From contig JABELC010000011.1 of the NCBI GenBank assembly GCA_028455995.1, forward strand, positions 496,001-560,000: a stretch of 64,000 nt of DNA, read 5' to 3'. Positions 11,801-23,386 of the stretch are shown piece by piece. The stretch's first letter is position 1. The number at the start of each line of letters is the position of its first letter. Origin of the DNA: Scleromitrula shiraiana. Its lineage: Eukaryota; Ascomycota; Leotiomycetes; Helotiales; Sclerotiniaceae. The notes beneath the pieces are model-generated. The model did not search any database. It was not told the DNA's origin and saw only the letters and a program-made list of their open reading frames with translations. Both the position numbers and the translations under genes were made by a program.

Positions 11801-14074
11801 TGATGTTTCTTAAATATCACTTGACGTGAAAGCAAAATGTCAGATCTTTGGTTTCGTGAACTGCATTGCTTCTGATACCATCAAGGGAAGAATACTTGAA
11901 CTTTGGATTGCGAATTGGAGAAGATAGTTTGAGAATTTGGCAGAACATAGTACCGGATTTTCTAGAGCTATTCACATCAAAAGTATCCAATGCTCGTGTA
12001 ATTAGAGGCGAGTAAGGTGAAGAGTAAGGTGTTCAAATGGATTATGAGATGGATTGATCCTCTGGTCAACATTTGAGTGAATCAACGGGATTTTATCCAA
12101 AGAACTCTCTCCGATATTTCCACCGCTTACGATAAATTGACAATGATCAAGCTTTTGCGTAAGCAACCCATCTCGAAGAACAAGATTGCAATTCTTATTT
12201 TATAAAGTCTGTATATAGAGACGATCCATGGGATATTTTCACATGATAACAAGAACTCCTCTATATTCTTTAATAGATATACATCAGGATGTATAGTAAA
12301 GTCTGAGCGAGGTAGTTCTCGATTTAGAAAGTTAGGTGTATTGCAAAATGGTTGGGGATGGGAAGTTTTGAATCAAATTGTAGATGGATGAGTATTTTGA
12401 TTTAGAAACTTTGGGCGACTGGTCAATAGTTGTTGGTTCGATGAGATAAGAAGATATTGAGAGGGCGGTCAGGAGGAGAGGTATGAGGAGGAGTATGAGA
12501 AGGAGGTAGATAACACGTTTGTCGCAGCGTGCATATTGTAGTCACGAGCTACAGGAAAGTAAGTGAAGCATTGGAAGCGACGATGGCTTGCATCTACTGA
12601 TGGACGAATTTGAAAAAGCCTGGCTTTGTACTTTCTGAGCTGTGCAGACTTAGAATTGACTTGAAATGAAGTCAGAGAAAGGGTGCCTTCAATTTTTCGA
12701 GTCCGAAAGAACTGTTGAACCCATCACCTGTAACAAGAAGTTTCCAGAGTGGTAGCTTTCCAGGTACGAATAATGAAATATTGACAAAGGTGAATACCAA
12801 GTCTCTTCAATGAGATTTATTGATATTTACAACGACTTCTCATTCGAGGTTGTAATGCGTGAATACCATAAAGCAATCATGAACACCTTGATTCCCAAGT
12901 TTCCGTATACAATTTTTGTCTCCGAATTCTACCGATATTCAATCGCAAATTTTCATCCCAGGAACATTATAGTACTGGTACAGTACATACCCGATGAAAG
13001 AAGGATGCTGAGCGAGTGGGAAAATAGTTTCTGTTCGCAAAAGTGATTGGATATTCATATGCATTGTGACATTCAGTGGAGTAGTCCCGTCCCCATTCCC
13101 CCACCCTATGGACATGTGGAAATACTCGAAAATGTGGTCATGTCATGTTCAACAGTTCATGCGTTCATTCCATGGACTCGGAATTCTCGTACTGGGTATC
13201 CGGTACCGATATTTCGGAAGATGAAAGATAAGCGTTTTTCTCTCTCTGAGGGTCCTTTTTCTGTGGGATATGAATTTTTCGGATTGACAAAATGTTGCCC
13301 AACCAGTATCCACAAATTGTTTCGAGTCCACCTCTGGTCGCATCTGAAGAGACCTTTTGAGTACAGTATTGTACCTACTAGGTATGTGATATGACGATAG
13401 TTGAATTCTTTTGAGGACCACATGCAAAATTGTTGGCCACATTTCAAACGAGATGAAGACCAAAACGAATGCCGCCGCACTTTACCATTTTCTCTCTTCT
13501 TGTTTCTCCTCTTCTCCTTCTTCTCCTTCTTCTCCGTCTTGTTCTTTCACCCACTCATTACTTATTATGGTAACCTTTGGGAAATGCAGTCAGTCAAAAT
13601 TGGTAGAATAAATATGAATGACAATGGCTTGTATCAGATATATTAAAAAGATAGTTGTGTACTTACATGATATGGTGATTGCAGCTGTAATTATCGTACA
13701 AAGTAAATGCAATGCAGTTACTCAGTGTACAGTATGATGTGAAACCAGACTCCAGACTCAGTACTTATCTCCATGAGTTATGGCATGTACTGTATGTGCA
13801 GTATGTAGGCACATTAAATGTGAGGAGTAGATTGAAGAAGTCGACGTACCACGTATCGGAAACATGCCATCTCATCCCAACTTTTCGGATCATTGACATA
13901 TTAATCCATTATAGGAAAAGGTTGTAATATGATTTTCCGGTTATACAACGTCGACAATATTAAAGAAAATATGAGGGAATCTCTCAGTTGAGCTTGAGCA
14001 CATGCCTTTGATGCCTCGTACTTGGAATCGAATTACAGTATTAACCGTACTGTCACCACCAGTGATGAGTGACG

Positions 14075-14151
14075 AGTGACCAGTGACCAGTGACCAGTGA
14101 CCAGTGACTAGTGACCAGTAACCAGTAACCAGTAACCAGTAACCAGTAAAC
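14075..14151. repeat. Heptanucleotide tandem array (GTGACCA to GTAACCA)
   Basis: About eleven 7-bp units run in tandem. The first half is GTGACCA and the second half GTAACCA, so one G-to-A variant has spread through the distal half. Confidence 0.8.
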
Positions 14152-14560
14152 CACTTTGCCCACCCATCTATCACACGAATCTTAGCAAAATTAATAAAGC
14201 AAAGTGAAAAAGTGAATAAACGAGATTTTCTGGGAGGCGTTGAGATTGTGATTGTGATTGTGATTGTTTAACGGGACAATTTTCTTTTCCTTTTTCTTCT
14301 TCTTCTTCTTCACTCTTACTAATAATAAATAAATAATTGATTGACCTTATGCAAAACATATACTCTATGTATGATTTTTTTTCTTTAAAGAAAACTCATT
14401 TACTACTGGTAGAACTATGATTGAATTGATCAACTTTATTATTAACGTTAAACTAGTTCTAACCCACAAGGAAAGCCCTACAATCTTGAAATAGTATCTA
14501 TCCCTTACTGGGTACAACTGACACCTGGGCAGTATTTAAAGAAGCCTCGGTTTATGTAGA

Positions 14561-14715
14561 GTGAGTGAGTGAGTGAGTGAGTGAGTGTACAGTCAACGTA
14601 GGTACATACACATACACTTCCACATACACTTCCACATACACTTCCACATACACTTCCACTTCCACTTCCACATCCACTTCCACTTCCACTTCCACTTCCA
14701 CTTCCACTTCCACTT
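14561..14715. repeat. Adjacent GTGA tetranucleotide and ACTTCC/ACATAC hexamer arrays
   Basis: A (GTGA)n run at about 14561-14587 is followed at about 14606-14715 by a compound array of ACATACACTTCC dodecamers, which then simplify to ACTTCC hexamers. ORFs over this tract are repeat artefacts. Confidence 0.85.
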
Positions 14716-15100
14716 ATACCTTTTTCTTTTTCTTTTCTTTTCCTTTCTTTTCTTTTCTTTTCTATTTTCTTCTTCTTTACCTGTCCAGCTGAATTGAAAC
14801 GCCACTACATATCATCCAATGCATATACAAGGAAGTACAGTAATAACGCCACAAACCTCTACTATAAAGCCTTCTTATGTTATTAGACCTTGTGGTTTTC
14901 TAAGCAGTGAGTGAATACGGAATAAAAAAAAGGGTGTGGGTGACAGGGTGACAGAGTGACAGGGTGAGTGAGGTGATAGGGTGATACCAAGAAGCGGAAG
15001 ACGCCTTGATCAGATATTCTAAAGTGCGGGGCTGATAGAACCTATCTTTCCCCAAACTTATTATTTTTATTATTATTATTTTATTATTATTCATCTTTCT

Positions 15101-15258
15101 ACCTTTACCTCTACCTTTACCTCTCTACCTACCTACCTATCTACCTACCTACCTATCTACCTACCTACCTACCTACCTACCTACCTATCTACCTACCTTA
15201 CCTCTCTCTACCTTACCTCAATCTAACCTTACCTCAATCTAACCTCACCTTACCTTAC
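15101..15258. repeat. CTAC/CTTAC-rich pyrimidine array upstream of the BTB gene
   Basis: Degenerate CTAC, CTAT and CTTAC units run in tandem for about 150 bp. They end about 190 bp before the ATG of the BTB protein, so they lie in its likely promoter or 5' UTR. Confidence 0.75.
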
Positions 15259-15444
15259 CTTACCTATCATTACCGCCAATCACCCTCTCTTTTTTTTTTT
15301 TTTCTTTTTTAAATTTATTTACATAAATTATTTGAAGAAAAAAATAGGTCATTCTTTTCAACTTACCATATCTATTTATTACAAATTAGGAAAAATTACA
15401 TAGGTATTTCTATTCTAACCTTTGAAGAGAAATAAAAGTGAGAG

Positions 15445-16913
15445 ATGGCAAGACAAATCTCCACTCGAGTGGATCGAGGGGAAACATCTCTTGATGCTGC
15501 AATGAGAGCACCATCTACAACTGCTCCAGATGTTGTTGTATTGGACTTTTTGAATGAAGATATAAAATTGAAAGAAGTCGCAGATCCAAAGAAAGATCTT
15601 TGGGTTTCTAGTGTGGATGGGTATGTTATGTTATTTTCTTCAACCTAGCACAACAGTTGCGCGCACAAACCCATAAGCTGAATAAACCTCATTATTAATT
15701 GGTGCTAATTTATTATTCATAGTCGCTATCAATCTCCAATAATTCCGGTTCGTGTTGGTCCTCACGCAGAAACCTTTCATGTACATCGCGATATCCTTAC
15801 AAAATCGGAATACTTCAGAAAAGCTTTGGATGGTGAGTTTCTAGAGGCTGGAGCACAAGCCATTGATCTACCCGAGGAGGATCCAACTTTATTTGAATTC
15901 GTAGTTGCCTATCTCTATGAATCAAAATTCAGTCCAATACGTCCAGTTGCGTCGATCATAGTCGCTGGACCTGAGAAGGGTAAAGGCAGAGAATTAAATG
16001 ACGAAGGAAATGCTTCTGGGAGTGATGATGGAACAGATAGTGGAAGCGCAAGTGATGAAAGGTTAGCATCGATCACAAATAATCCTAGTTAATATTTCCT
16101 ATACTAATTGCCCAAAGTGCTAGAAGTCGCAGAAGACGAGAAAACCGTCGCAGAAGACAAGAGCGAGCTTGGGAACAGAGACAACGTAAAGAACCTGGTC
16201 GCCATCGACCTGAGTGTAATTGCGCAACATGTACACAAGAGACCTTCGGGCCAACTTGTTGGAATTGTGGCGTGTCGCGAAGAATACCTCCACCAAGAAA
16301 TCGTTGGATGAATGGAATTCCGCCCCCACCTCAACCTATGCCAGTCATGGGTCGCAATCCTTATCCTCGACCCCCTGGTCCCCGAGATCGTAGACGAGGT
16401 TCCCGAAACAATAACATGGATGATGCACCAGCCGAGGAGAGGATGTCTCCGGAAGATTTGAGAACTTGGTCAATGGCATATTCTTTGAGTGTTGATGTTT
16501 ATGTTTGTGCCGAAAGATATCTGATGCAGGATTTCAAGGGCTGCATTGCTGCTTTCATAATTAACAATTTTGAAATTGCAGGTTCAGATGCTGCTCTACC
16601 CTCAGTTCTATCCTCATGCAAAACGTTGCATGATGGAGTAAGCTCAATGGACCCTTTGCTCAAGAAAGTCTTTGCTAGAGTTGGTTTCTTGCAGGCTAGG
16701 TTGTGGAAGAAATTCCCAGAAGAAACGTCAAATTTCTTCATGGACAATCCTGAACTTTCTACCTTGATCCTAAAGGAAATGGCCGAGAGAAGAGAGGAAG
16801 ATGTTAAAGATGACCTACCTGCCATGGATCGTCCTCCGGTTCCACAGCTACCAAGAGATGAGATGTTACAAGGTCCGCGACGTCGAAATTATGGCCCATT
16901 ACCACCTTACTAA
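15445..16913 (+). CDS. BTB/POZ domain protein with basic and Cys-rich linker
   Basis: Three exons (15445-15620, 15723-16061, 16118-16913) give 436 residues; both introns start GTATGT or GTTAGC and keep the frame. Residues ~58-135 form a fungal BTB/POZ fold (FHVHRDILTKSEYFRKAL, then IDLPEEDPTLFEFVVAYLY). BTB domains mediate dimerisation and often recruit Cullin-3. After an acidic stretch (~145-172) comes an Arg-rich segment (174-202), then cysteines at 205, 207, 210, 219 and 222 (CNCATCTQETFGPTCWNCG), which could bind zinc. A Pro-rich loop and a helical C-terminal half (~270-400) with SVDVYVCAERYLMQDFK follow, similar to the region after BTB in many ascomycete proteins. The true function is unknown. 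The nearest genes are far away, so context does not help. Confidence 0.82.
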
Positions 16914-17672
16914 CTTTACAAAAGTCTACCAACGAGATTATTATGGACCCAATCAATAATCTTCATTCATCTCGAGTCGATAAACAACAAATACGTACAT
17001 TAGTTTTGGGGCGACATAATTTTCAATTCTGATTTTACCTTGCATGGGGTTTTTGGTATGGTGTTGGTTGGTTGGATTTTTCAGGATTGATTGGATTGGT
17101 TTGGGAGGGTTTGTGATACCTTACCTTGTCTTGAGTGTGTTTTACAGCGAGCGCATGCATCTTTTTTTCTCTCTATACCCTCATCGTTCCGTTCTCTGGA
17201 AAGAAAGCAAGAAAATGTTTATTAGTAGGAGATTATTGGCATAGTTAGTCCAATCCAGCCAGTTATTTTTTTTTTTTTTGCAAATTTACATACGCAAATA
17301 CAAATACAAATACAAATATAAATATAGTATGACATTGAATTGAATATATTCTTTATTTTTATTTTCCTTTTAAAACAACGGAAAAATGAAAACCTCTCGG
17401 TATATCAACCACCGATCTCTAAATGCAAATATGCTAATCCCCATACATATAACATATTAGGCAATTCCGATATTAATTTCCCTTTCCTATCCTATCCTAT
17501 CCTATCCTTTCCTCTCGTCTTCCTAGCGCATATATTTTCCATTCCATAGTATCATACCGTCACGGTAGCGATAGTCTTATACAAATGGTATCGAAAATGG
17601 ATTTTTACGTTTACGCTATGGGTTGGTTGGTTTTGTTATTGTATGTTGTTTATTTATTATGTATGTGGATCT

Positions 17673-17751
17673 GGGGAATGGGGAAAGAGGAAGGGGAAAG
17701 GGGAAGGGGAAGGGGAAGGGGAAAGGGGAAGGGGAAGGGGAAGGGGAAGGG
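17673..17751. repeat. GGGGAA purine microsatellite
   Basis: A tandem GGGGAA/GGGGAAA array of about 80 bp, all purine on the plus strand. Confidence 0.85.
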
Positions 17752-17890
17752 GATGGAGATATATGGAATAGAATAGAATGGAATGGAATGGAATGTCTAT
17801 ATCGTGTTTGACTCGGAGGAGCGGGAATATATATGGTTTGGTGGTTTGGTGTTTGTTTATCTTTTTGTATTTATTTGTTGTTTTTGTTGT

Positions 17891-18026
17891 TATTTGTATT
17901 TATTTGTATTTATTTGTATTTATTTGTATTTATTTGTATTTATTTGTATTTATTTGTATTTATTTGTATTTATTTGTATTTATTTGTATTTATTTGTATT
18001 TATTTGTATTTATTTGTATTTATTTG
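17891..18026. repeat. Decanucleotide array TATTTGTATT
   Basis: About 13-14 near-perfect tandem copies of TATTTGTATT. The reading frames over it produce artefactual repeats such as LFVFICIY. Confidence 0.9.
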
Positions 18027-18111
18027 TTGTTATTGTTGTTATTTGCTGTTAGGGAGATGAATTATGGAATATTTTTATTTTTATTTTTAGGGGTTTTTTT
18101 TTATTTTTTTT

Positions 18112-18358
18112 TGTTATTGGTATTGGTATTGGTATTGGTATTGGTATTGGTATTGGTATTGGTATTGGTATTGGTATTGGTATTGGTATTGGTATTGGTA
18201 TTGGTATTGGTATTGGTATTGGTATTGGTATTGGTATTGGTATTGGTATTGGTATTGGTATTGGTATTGGTATTGGTATTGGTATTGGTATTGGTATTGG
18301 TATTGGTATTGGTATTGGTATTGTTATTGGTATTGGTATTGTTATTGGTATTGGTATT
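18112..18358. repeat. Hexanucleotide array TTGGTA, about 40 copies
   Basis: Near-perfect TTGGTA units run for almost 250 bp with only a few TTGTTA variants near the 3' end. It is the longest microsatellite in the window. Confidence 0.95.
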
Positions 18359-18489
18359 ATGTATGGTGATTTGGAAGTCTACTTTTTTTCTTTTTTTTCT
18401 TCTCTTGAGGGCTGGGAGAAATTATTAAATGCCGTCGCCCTTCCATTTCACCTCCCTCTACCCTCTTCTTCTGTTAGGAAATGGTGTTT

Positions 18490-18524
18490 CTCCTCCTCCT
18501 CCTCCTCCTCCTCCTCCTCCTCCT
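18490..18524. repeat. CTC trinucleotide run
   Basis: About eleven CTC/TCC triplets in tandem. Confidence 0.85.
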
Positions 18525-18972
18525 TGAAACAAGCATATATCAAATGCTTCAAACGCATCTTGCAACGAATCAAAATAAAAATCAAAACTTATTTTTCCGT
18601 TTAGTTTGATAGGAAAATCAAGCATTGATTATCTTGGCAACTGATATTTTTGTTTGTTTGTTTGTTTTTTTTTTTCAAAAAAAAAAGAAAGCCGTTTTGA
18701 ACTGCAATTGGAAGGGTTCTTTTAAATACGTTTTCCCCTCCCCTCCCCTCTTCTGGACCATCCAAATCCTGCGGACTTTGACACTTTTGATCATGTCTTC
18801 TCTCCTTCTCTCCTTCTCTCCTTCAAATTGGAAAATCCCTCTCCTATTCTTTAGTCAAGAGGAGTAGAAGAGGGGATTTTGAATTTTTCTCTGTAAAAAA
18901 AAAAAAAAAAAAGGAGATTATACCACTCAAATAAACTAACTCATCATCAATCACAAACCCCGCTCCAGAATA

Positions 18973-20290
18973 TCGGCTCAGAAGACTGCCTCTCTCTACC
19001 TAGCCCTCTATTCCCATCCCTGGATAATAGGATAACCCCTCCGTCCCGTAACCGTCGTCTTCTACGGCGGAATCTTCATCCAAGACGGGGGCTTCCTCGC
19101 TATTCCTTCCTCTGTCTACCATGTCCTTAGTGTTGCGGCTAAACATGATATGATCTTCGTGTACCTGAATTACCGCGTTAATGTTTTTTTGGATTTTGCC
19201 CGGATGGGAGATTGAGGGGGGTGAGGAGGGCGATTTTAATCTGGGGCTTTTGGATCAGAAGGACACTTACAAATTGTTCATCCCCCTCTAATCTCACATC
19301 CCCATCCTCTACTAATACCACCTCCCCCTCGTCCTCATCCTCATCTTCACTCACCTGTCTCAAATTTCTCCCCTGGCAAACCCTAGCCTAAGCGGCATTA
19401 GTGGTTGCAGCGAGTCATACTTGGAATACGAGTAGTTATACGTGGGCGCCTGTTATTGATGGAATGTTTTTGAGGGGAAGGTTGAATGAGCTTGTTAGTG
19501 GATATGTGGGCGGAGATGGGGAAATTGGGATGGATATGGGGATTCAGGAGTGGTAGGGAATGTATAATACGCATGAAGGGTTGTGAATATCTTGATTTAT
19601 TTTTTTCTTTGTCGAGATATGATTTTGAATGGTTCTCTAAGAGTTTCTTTCTATTTACTTCATGGCTCGCTCTCACCATTTTCTCACACAACAAATTATA
19701 ACTCCGAATATCCAGAAACATCTAATACCAAACCCCCATCTCCCATCACCCGCCACCCATATACCCTCCCCTCCTTCAAAATTCCCACTAACTTAAACCC
19801 CCCTCCACACAGGCCAAAATTTCATCCCCCCGGCCTGCAAAACACCACGTCAACCGGCACTCCCCCCTTCGACTCTAGCCTCTCCTCCTTCAACACCTGG
19901 CTTTCCGGATTCCTGTCCTCGTTTTTCAGCGCCCAATTAGAAGCCTCAAGGCCCTGTATCTGATTAATAGGACTGCGGAGACTTTCCCGACATATAATAG
20001 TAGTTTTGTGAGGGCGGGATTGGTTTATAGGGATTTGGCGCTTGCTTGTTCTGCTTTGATGAGTTTGTTTTTATGAGTTTTTTGAGGGTGGTGGGGAGAA
20101 GAAATGGGGGAAGAGAGAGGGATATTAGGAAAGGGGCAAACGGTGATGAGATGAGATGAAGATGGCTAATCTGATTTATTAACATTAGTGAATAGCGAAT
20201 GCGGCGAAAAGTAGTGGGTCTTTGGGTGAATATACTATTTCGCCTGCTACGCATGGTAGTGATAGTTGAAATACCCAGGTGACGAGACTT
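18973..20290 (+). pseudogene. Broken type-B carboxylesterase/lipase (alpha/beta hydrolase)
   Basis: Family blocks appear in the right order on the plus strand but in shifting frames. They are SEDCL near 18975; PVTVVFYGG...FIQDGGF, then KHDMIFVYLNYRVNVF at ~19042-19190; EGDFNLGLLDQKDTY at ~19220-19270; SYTWAPVIDGMFLRGRL at ~19430-19490; FIPPGLQNTT...FNTWLSGF at ~19810-19920; ALYLINRTAETFPTYNSSF...GLVYRDLALAC at ~19950-20060; and EYTISPATHGSD near 20200-20250. These match type-B esterases (COesterase), secreted or cytosolic ester hydrolases. At least three frame changes and internal stops are visible. The spacing between NLGLLDQ and the VIDG block is far too short, and I find no G-x-S-x-G nucleophile elbow, so an internal part with the catalytic Ser is probably lost. 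Confidence 0.72.
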
Positions 20291-20840
20291 GAGATTTGAC
20301 ATGTGAGAATGCTAGTGGGGAGATGCTCGATTCACTATGATGTTTGCGGAGATGGTGACGGACGAATCATAGTCTCTATCATCTCATATGAGTGGATATG
20401 TATCTTGTATATGCAACTTCTTACTATGTAGTGAATGTATCCCCGCTTTCTCTTTTCCTCCAGCTCTCTACATGAGTTCATAGATATATCCACTGGTACT
20501 GTATACAGAGTGATCAAGATACTTTATCCGCCGACATGAATTGGTTCATGGATCCGATCGATTCCCACGAAGGAAACAATATGCATGCATCTCCTCATAT
20601 AGCATTAATACATTAGAATCCTCCTCTTCATATACATATTTCATATTCTCAGAACTTGGGCTCGTTGTCAAAGTCTTCCCGATCGTTGTTATCATCAGCT
20701 ATCTCTCATTGCCACTTGAATTCGAATCTCAGTTATCACCATCATCAATTCATGATATTCATGATATTCATAATCTTTATACCAACTTTTTAACTTCAAC
20801 AGATAGAGGCTCATATAAGTTAATACATAACCGCGCAGTG

Positions 20841-20871
20841 TATAATAATAATAATAATAATAATAATAATT
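20841..20871. repeat. AAT trinucleotide run
   Basis: About ten tandem AAT units. Confidence 0.85.
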
Positions 20872-22042
20872 CCAAAATCCCAACGACATTGAATTATTCA
20901 TCATATCACAGTAGCAACTCCAATGATGATAACTACGGGGCTATTATCCATCTTTCCCCTGATCTGAATACGAGTTTCCATATATTTCTTCCTTCAAAAT
21001 AACTCGAAAGGTTTGCACTTCTGCGGAATTCTCCAAAACAAATAATCATGGACCTGGTCGATCTATCCACCAGATGGATTCATCATATAGATCTCGAATA
21101 TAAGTCGAAGGAATGTTTACTTATTTATACCCACTCGAACAGTAGATAAAAGTCTAGATGCCCCACTAACGTTGCTGGGATTGTCCTATTCCCTAAACAT
21201 TAAGAGGAGAAAAAAGGGGAGGGCAAGTAGTAGCTTGAAGATGATGGTGAATAGGTATATCAATCTCATGAACATCAAGACGGCCTTGTGTAGATACTAT
21301 GCAACATTCACGACGATGAGTCAATATATCGTCCAATGTTGTCCGGTTTCCTGGACAAGTATCTTCTTCCCAACTCAAGGTGAACACGCATAACCCCAAA
21401 ATTCACCCCCTCCTCATCTTCATAATTTGTTTGTATGCGTAGGTATAAATAGACACGCTCAACGAACATCTTTCAATACCACGCATAGACTCTATAAGCG
21501 ACCACGTAGCGAGTCGCCAAGCATGTAGGTAGTAAGATCCCAAAATACAGTCCCAGTCTACATGAATCGATGTATATCAGCCAGATGATTTCGAGTAGAG
21601 ACTTGACAAATGTAGACCATGAAGGAAATCATCGCTGAAGTAAGAGTGTTGTCGATTGTTCAAATGAGGAGGTTTGATATAACGATACGAGCAGGATTTG
21701 ATAGAAATCAGACCCATGTTGATATTGGTATTGAAAGAAACGTTGATAATATATGATTAATACTAGTAAAACTAACTATTGTTATTGTCATTGTCATTGT
21801 CATTGTCATATTCATATACAAACCTGCAACAGATATTTTAATGTAGCTTGTATAACTATATAACGACATAACCAAACTAACAATCCTCCTCAAATCACAT
21901 ACGCTCATAAACAACATAATCTCAGCTCCAAATAACTTGATTCGATGTGGTGATATAGAGTGAAAGTTTGAATGAGAGGAACTGTTCCTTATATATCTTA
22001 GGATTGACTTCAATTTTATACGATATGTGAATGTCGAGTCGG

Positions 22043-22118
22043 GAAGAGAAGAGAAGAGAAGAGAAGAGAAGAGAAGAGAAGAGAAGAGAAGAGAAGAGAA
22101 GAGAAGAGAAGAGAAGAG
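22043..22118. repeat. Pentanucleotide array GAGAA
   Basis: About fifteen near-perfect GAGAA units, a pure purine strand. Confidence 0.9.
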
Positions 22119-23070
22119 AGATTTGTATTCACAAAAAAGTGCATCTCCACTAAACCGCCATCCATATCCACCCACATATACAGATATAAACATGCCCTCC
22201 ATACTGACAACCCATCCGTCGATACGAAGCAGACAGCAGATCTAGAGCAGGGAGGTCCATGGCTGGAATCAGCATCTCGCAAACTGCATATCTCGATCAC
22301 CCAATACCGATGCATTCCGGCAACTTTCGAGACGAAGATCTTGGTGTCGTTGTTGTGAATTGTTGGGTGAGAAAAATGATGATATTGGGATGAGAAGATG
22401 ATGATGATGATGAAGATGAAGATGGAGAATGATAATGATGATGAAAACGAGAAAGAAAGAATCAGATAAACAAATATCAACAAGCACCTATAAACCAAAC
22501 AACAACAAAACCAATACCCATCCTATCAACATCTCATTCCATCCCTTTCCATCCCTTTCCACTCCACTCCACCCCCTCCAACACACCCTCCACCCAGCCC
22601 CCAAAACAAGCCAAGCATAGCATCATCAAAGCAGTCGAATATCAGATGTATAAGAGAGGATATCCAGGCGTGGAAGAAGTAGTATATATATACCCTCCTA
22701 CCCTCCTACCCGGCTAATATTTTGGCGTTTTGAGCAGCGGTTTGGGGATGGGGCAGGATGAGAGGATGATATGGGTGGGATAGGTGGGTAGTGGTGAATA
22801 TATTAATCAATCAAGTTTGTTAAATTAACATGAAGAGAAGAGAAATGAAGAGAGAAATGAAATAAACTAGAAAAATAAACTAAAAAAATAAAAAGAGAGG
22901 AAGAAAAGTAGCGATTTAGAAGACATCACGCAATACCGAATTGAAATATCATTTCAGATTCAGATAATAGGCAGTCTTTTCCATTCATTTGATAGTTTAA
23001 AGACACAGAAGGTAAGTTATAAGTTAATGGTATACACACATCCAATGTAACCCATCCGGTCTTCCACTGT

Positions 23071-23101
<31 letters not shown>
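23071..23101. repeat. CCCATG hexamer run
   Basis: Five tandem CCCATG units. Confidence 0.8.
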
Positions 23102-23102
<1 letters not shown>

Positions 23103-23386
23103 CACCATCCTCACCCAACCTAGCCCAACACCATAATTCAATACCCAGGCCCCAACATACAGATAAAAATACAAATGCAAATAATTACCTAGGTAATCAA
23201 TCTGGTATCTCATACTTCGTGTTTATGCTTAGTCGTTAATCCCATCCCGACCCATCCAATAACACCGATGATACCCACTCTGAATATTCAGATCAAACTC
23301 CATATAAACAAACACACACGCACCATAATCCCACCTAATGCGAACTCCAACCCCAACCCGTACCCTCAGAATTCCCAATCAAACAA

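Larger units (their letters stand above)
8875..15444. other. Long gene-free AT-rich intergenic region
   Basis: About 6.5 kb has no supportable gene. The ORFs here (for example 12810-13480 on both strands) lack domains, introns or consistent frames. The region holds an imperfect CATCTCATCC tract near 10068-10130, a GTGACCA heptamer array, GTGA and ACTTCC/ACATAC arrays, and CTAC-type repeats before the BTB gene. The major tracts are listed separately. Confidence 0.5.
16914..18972. other. Microsatellite-dense intergenic region
   Basis: No gene is supported. The long ORFs here (for example 17778-18428) are translations of simple repeats. Poly(T) and poly(A) runs near 17266-17279 and 18893-18912 add to the low complexity. 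Confidence 0.7.
20291..23386. other. Intergenic region with microsatellites
   Basis: No supportable gene. It contains AAT, GAGAA and CCCATG arrays (listed) and AT-rich sequence. ORFs at 20541-21002 and 21708-22498 are low-complexity or repeat-driven. Confidence 0.55.

Noticed and set aside
12810..13480. Cluster of overlapping ORFs on both strands
   Set aside because: No domain, no consistent splice structure, composition like the flanking intergenic DNA.
14577..14805. Overlapping ORFs with Thr-Ser, His-Phe and Trp-Lys repeats
   Set aside because: Six-frame artefacts of the ACTTCC/ACATAC array.
17778..18428. Long ORF rich in Leu/Val/Ile repeats
   Set aside because: It is the translation of TATTTGTATT and TTGGTA microsatellites, open in several frames because the units lack stops.
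20541..21002. 153-codon ORF
   Set aside because: Low-complexity Ser/Asn text crossing an AAT microsatellite; no family similarity seen.
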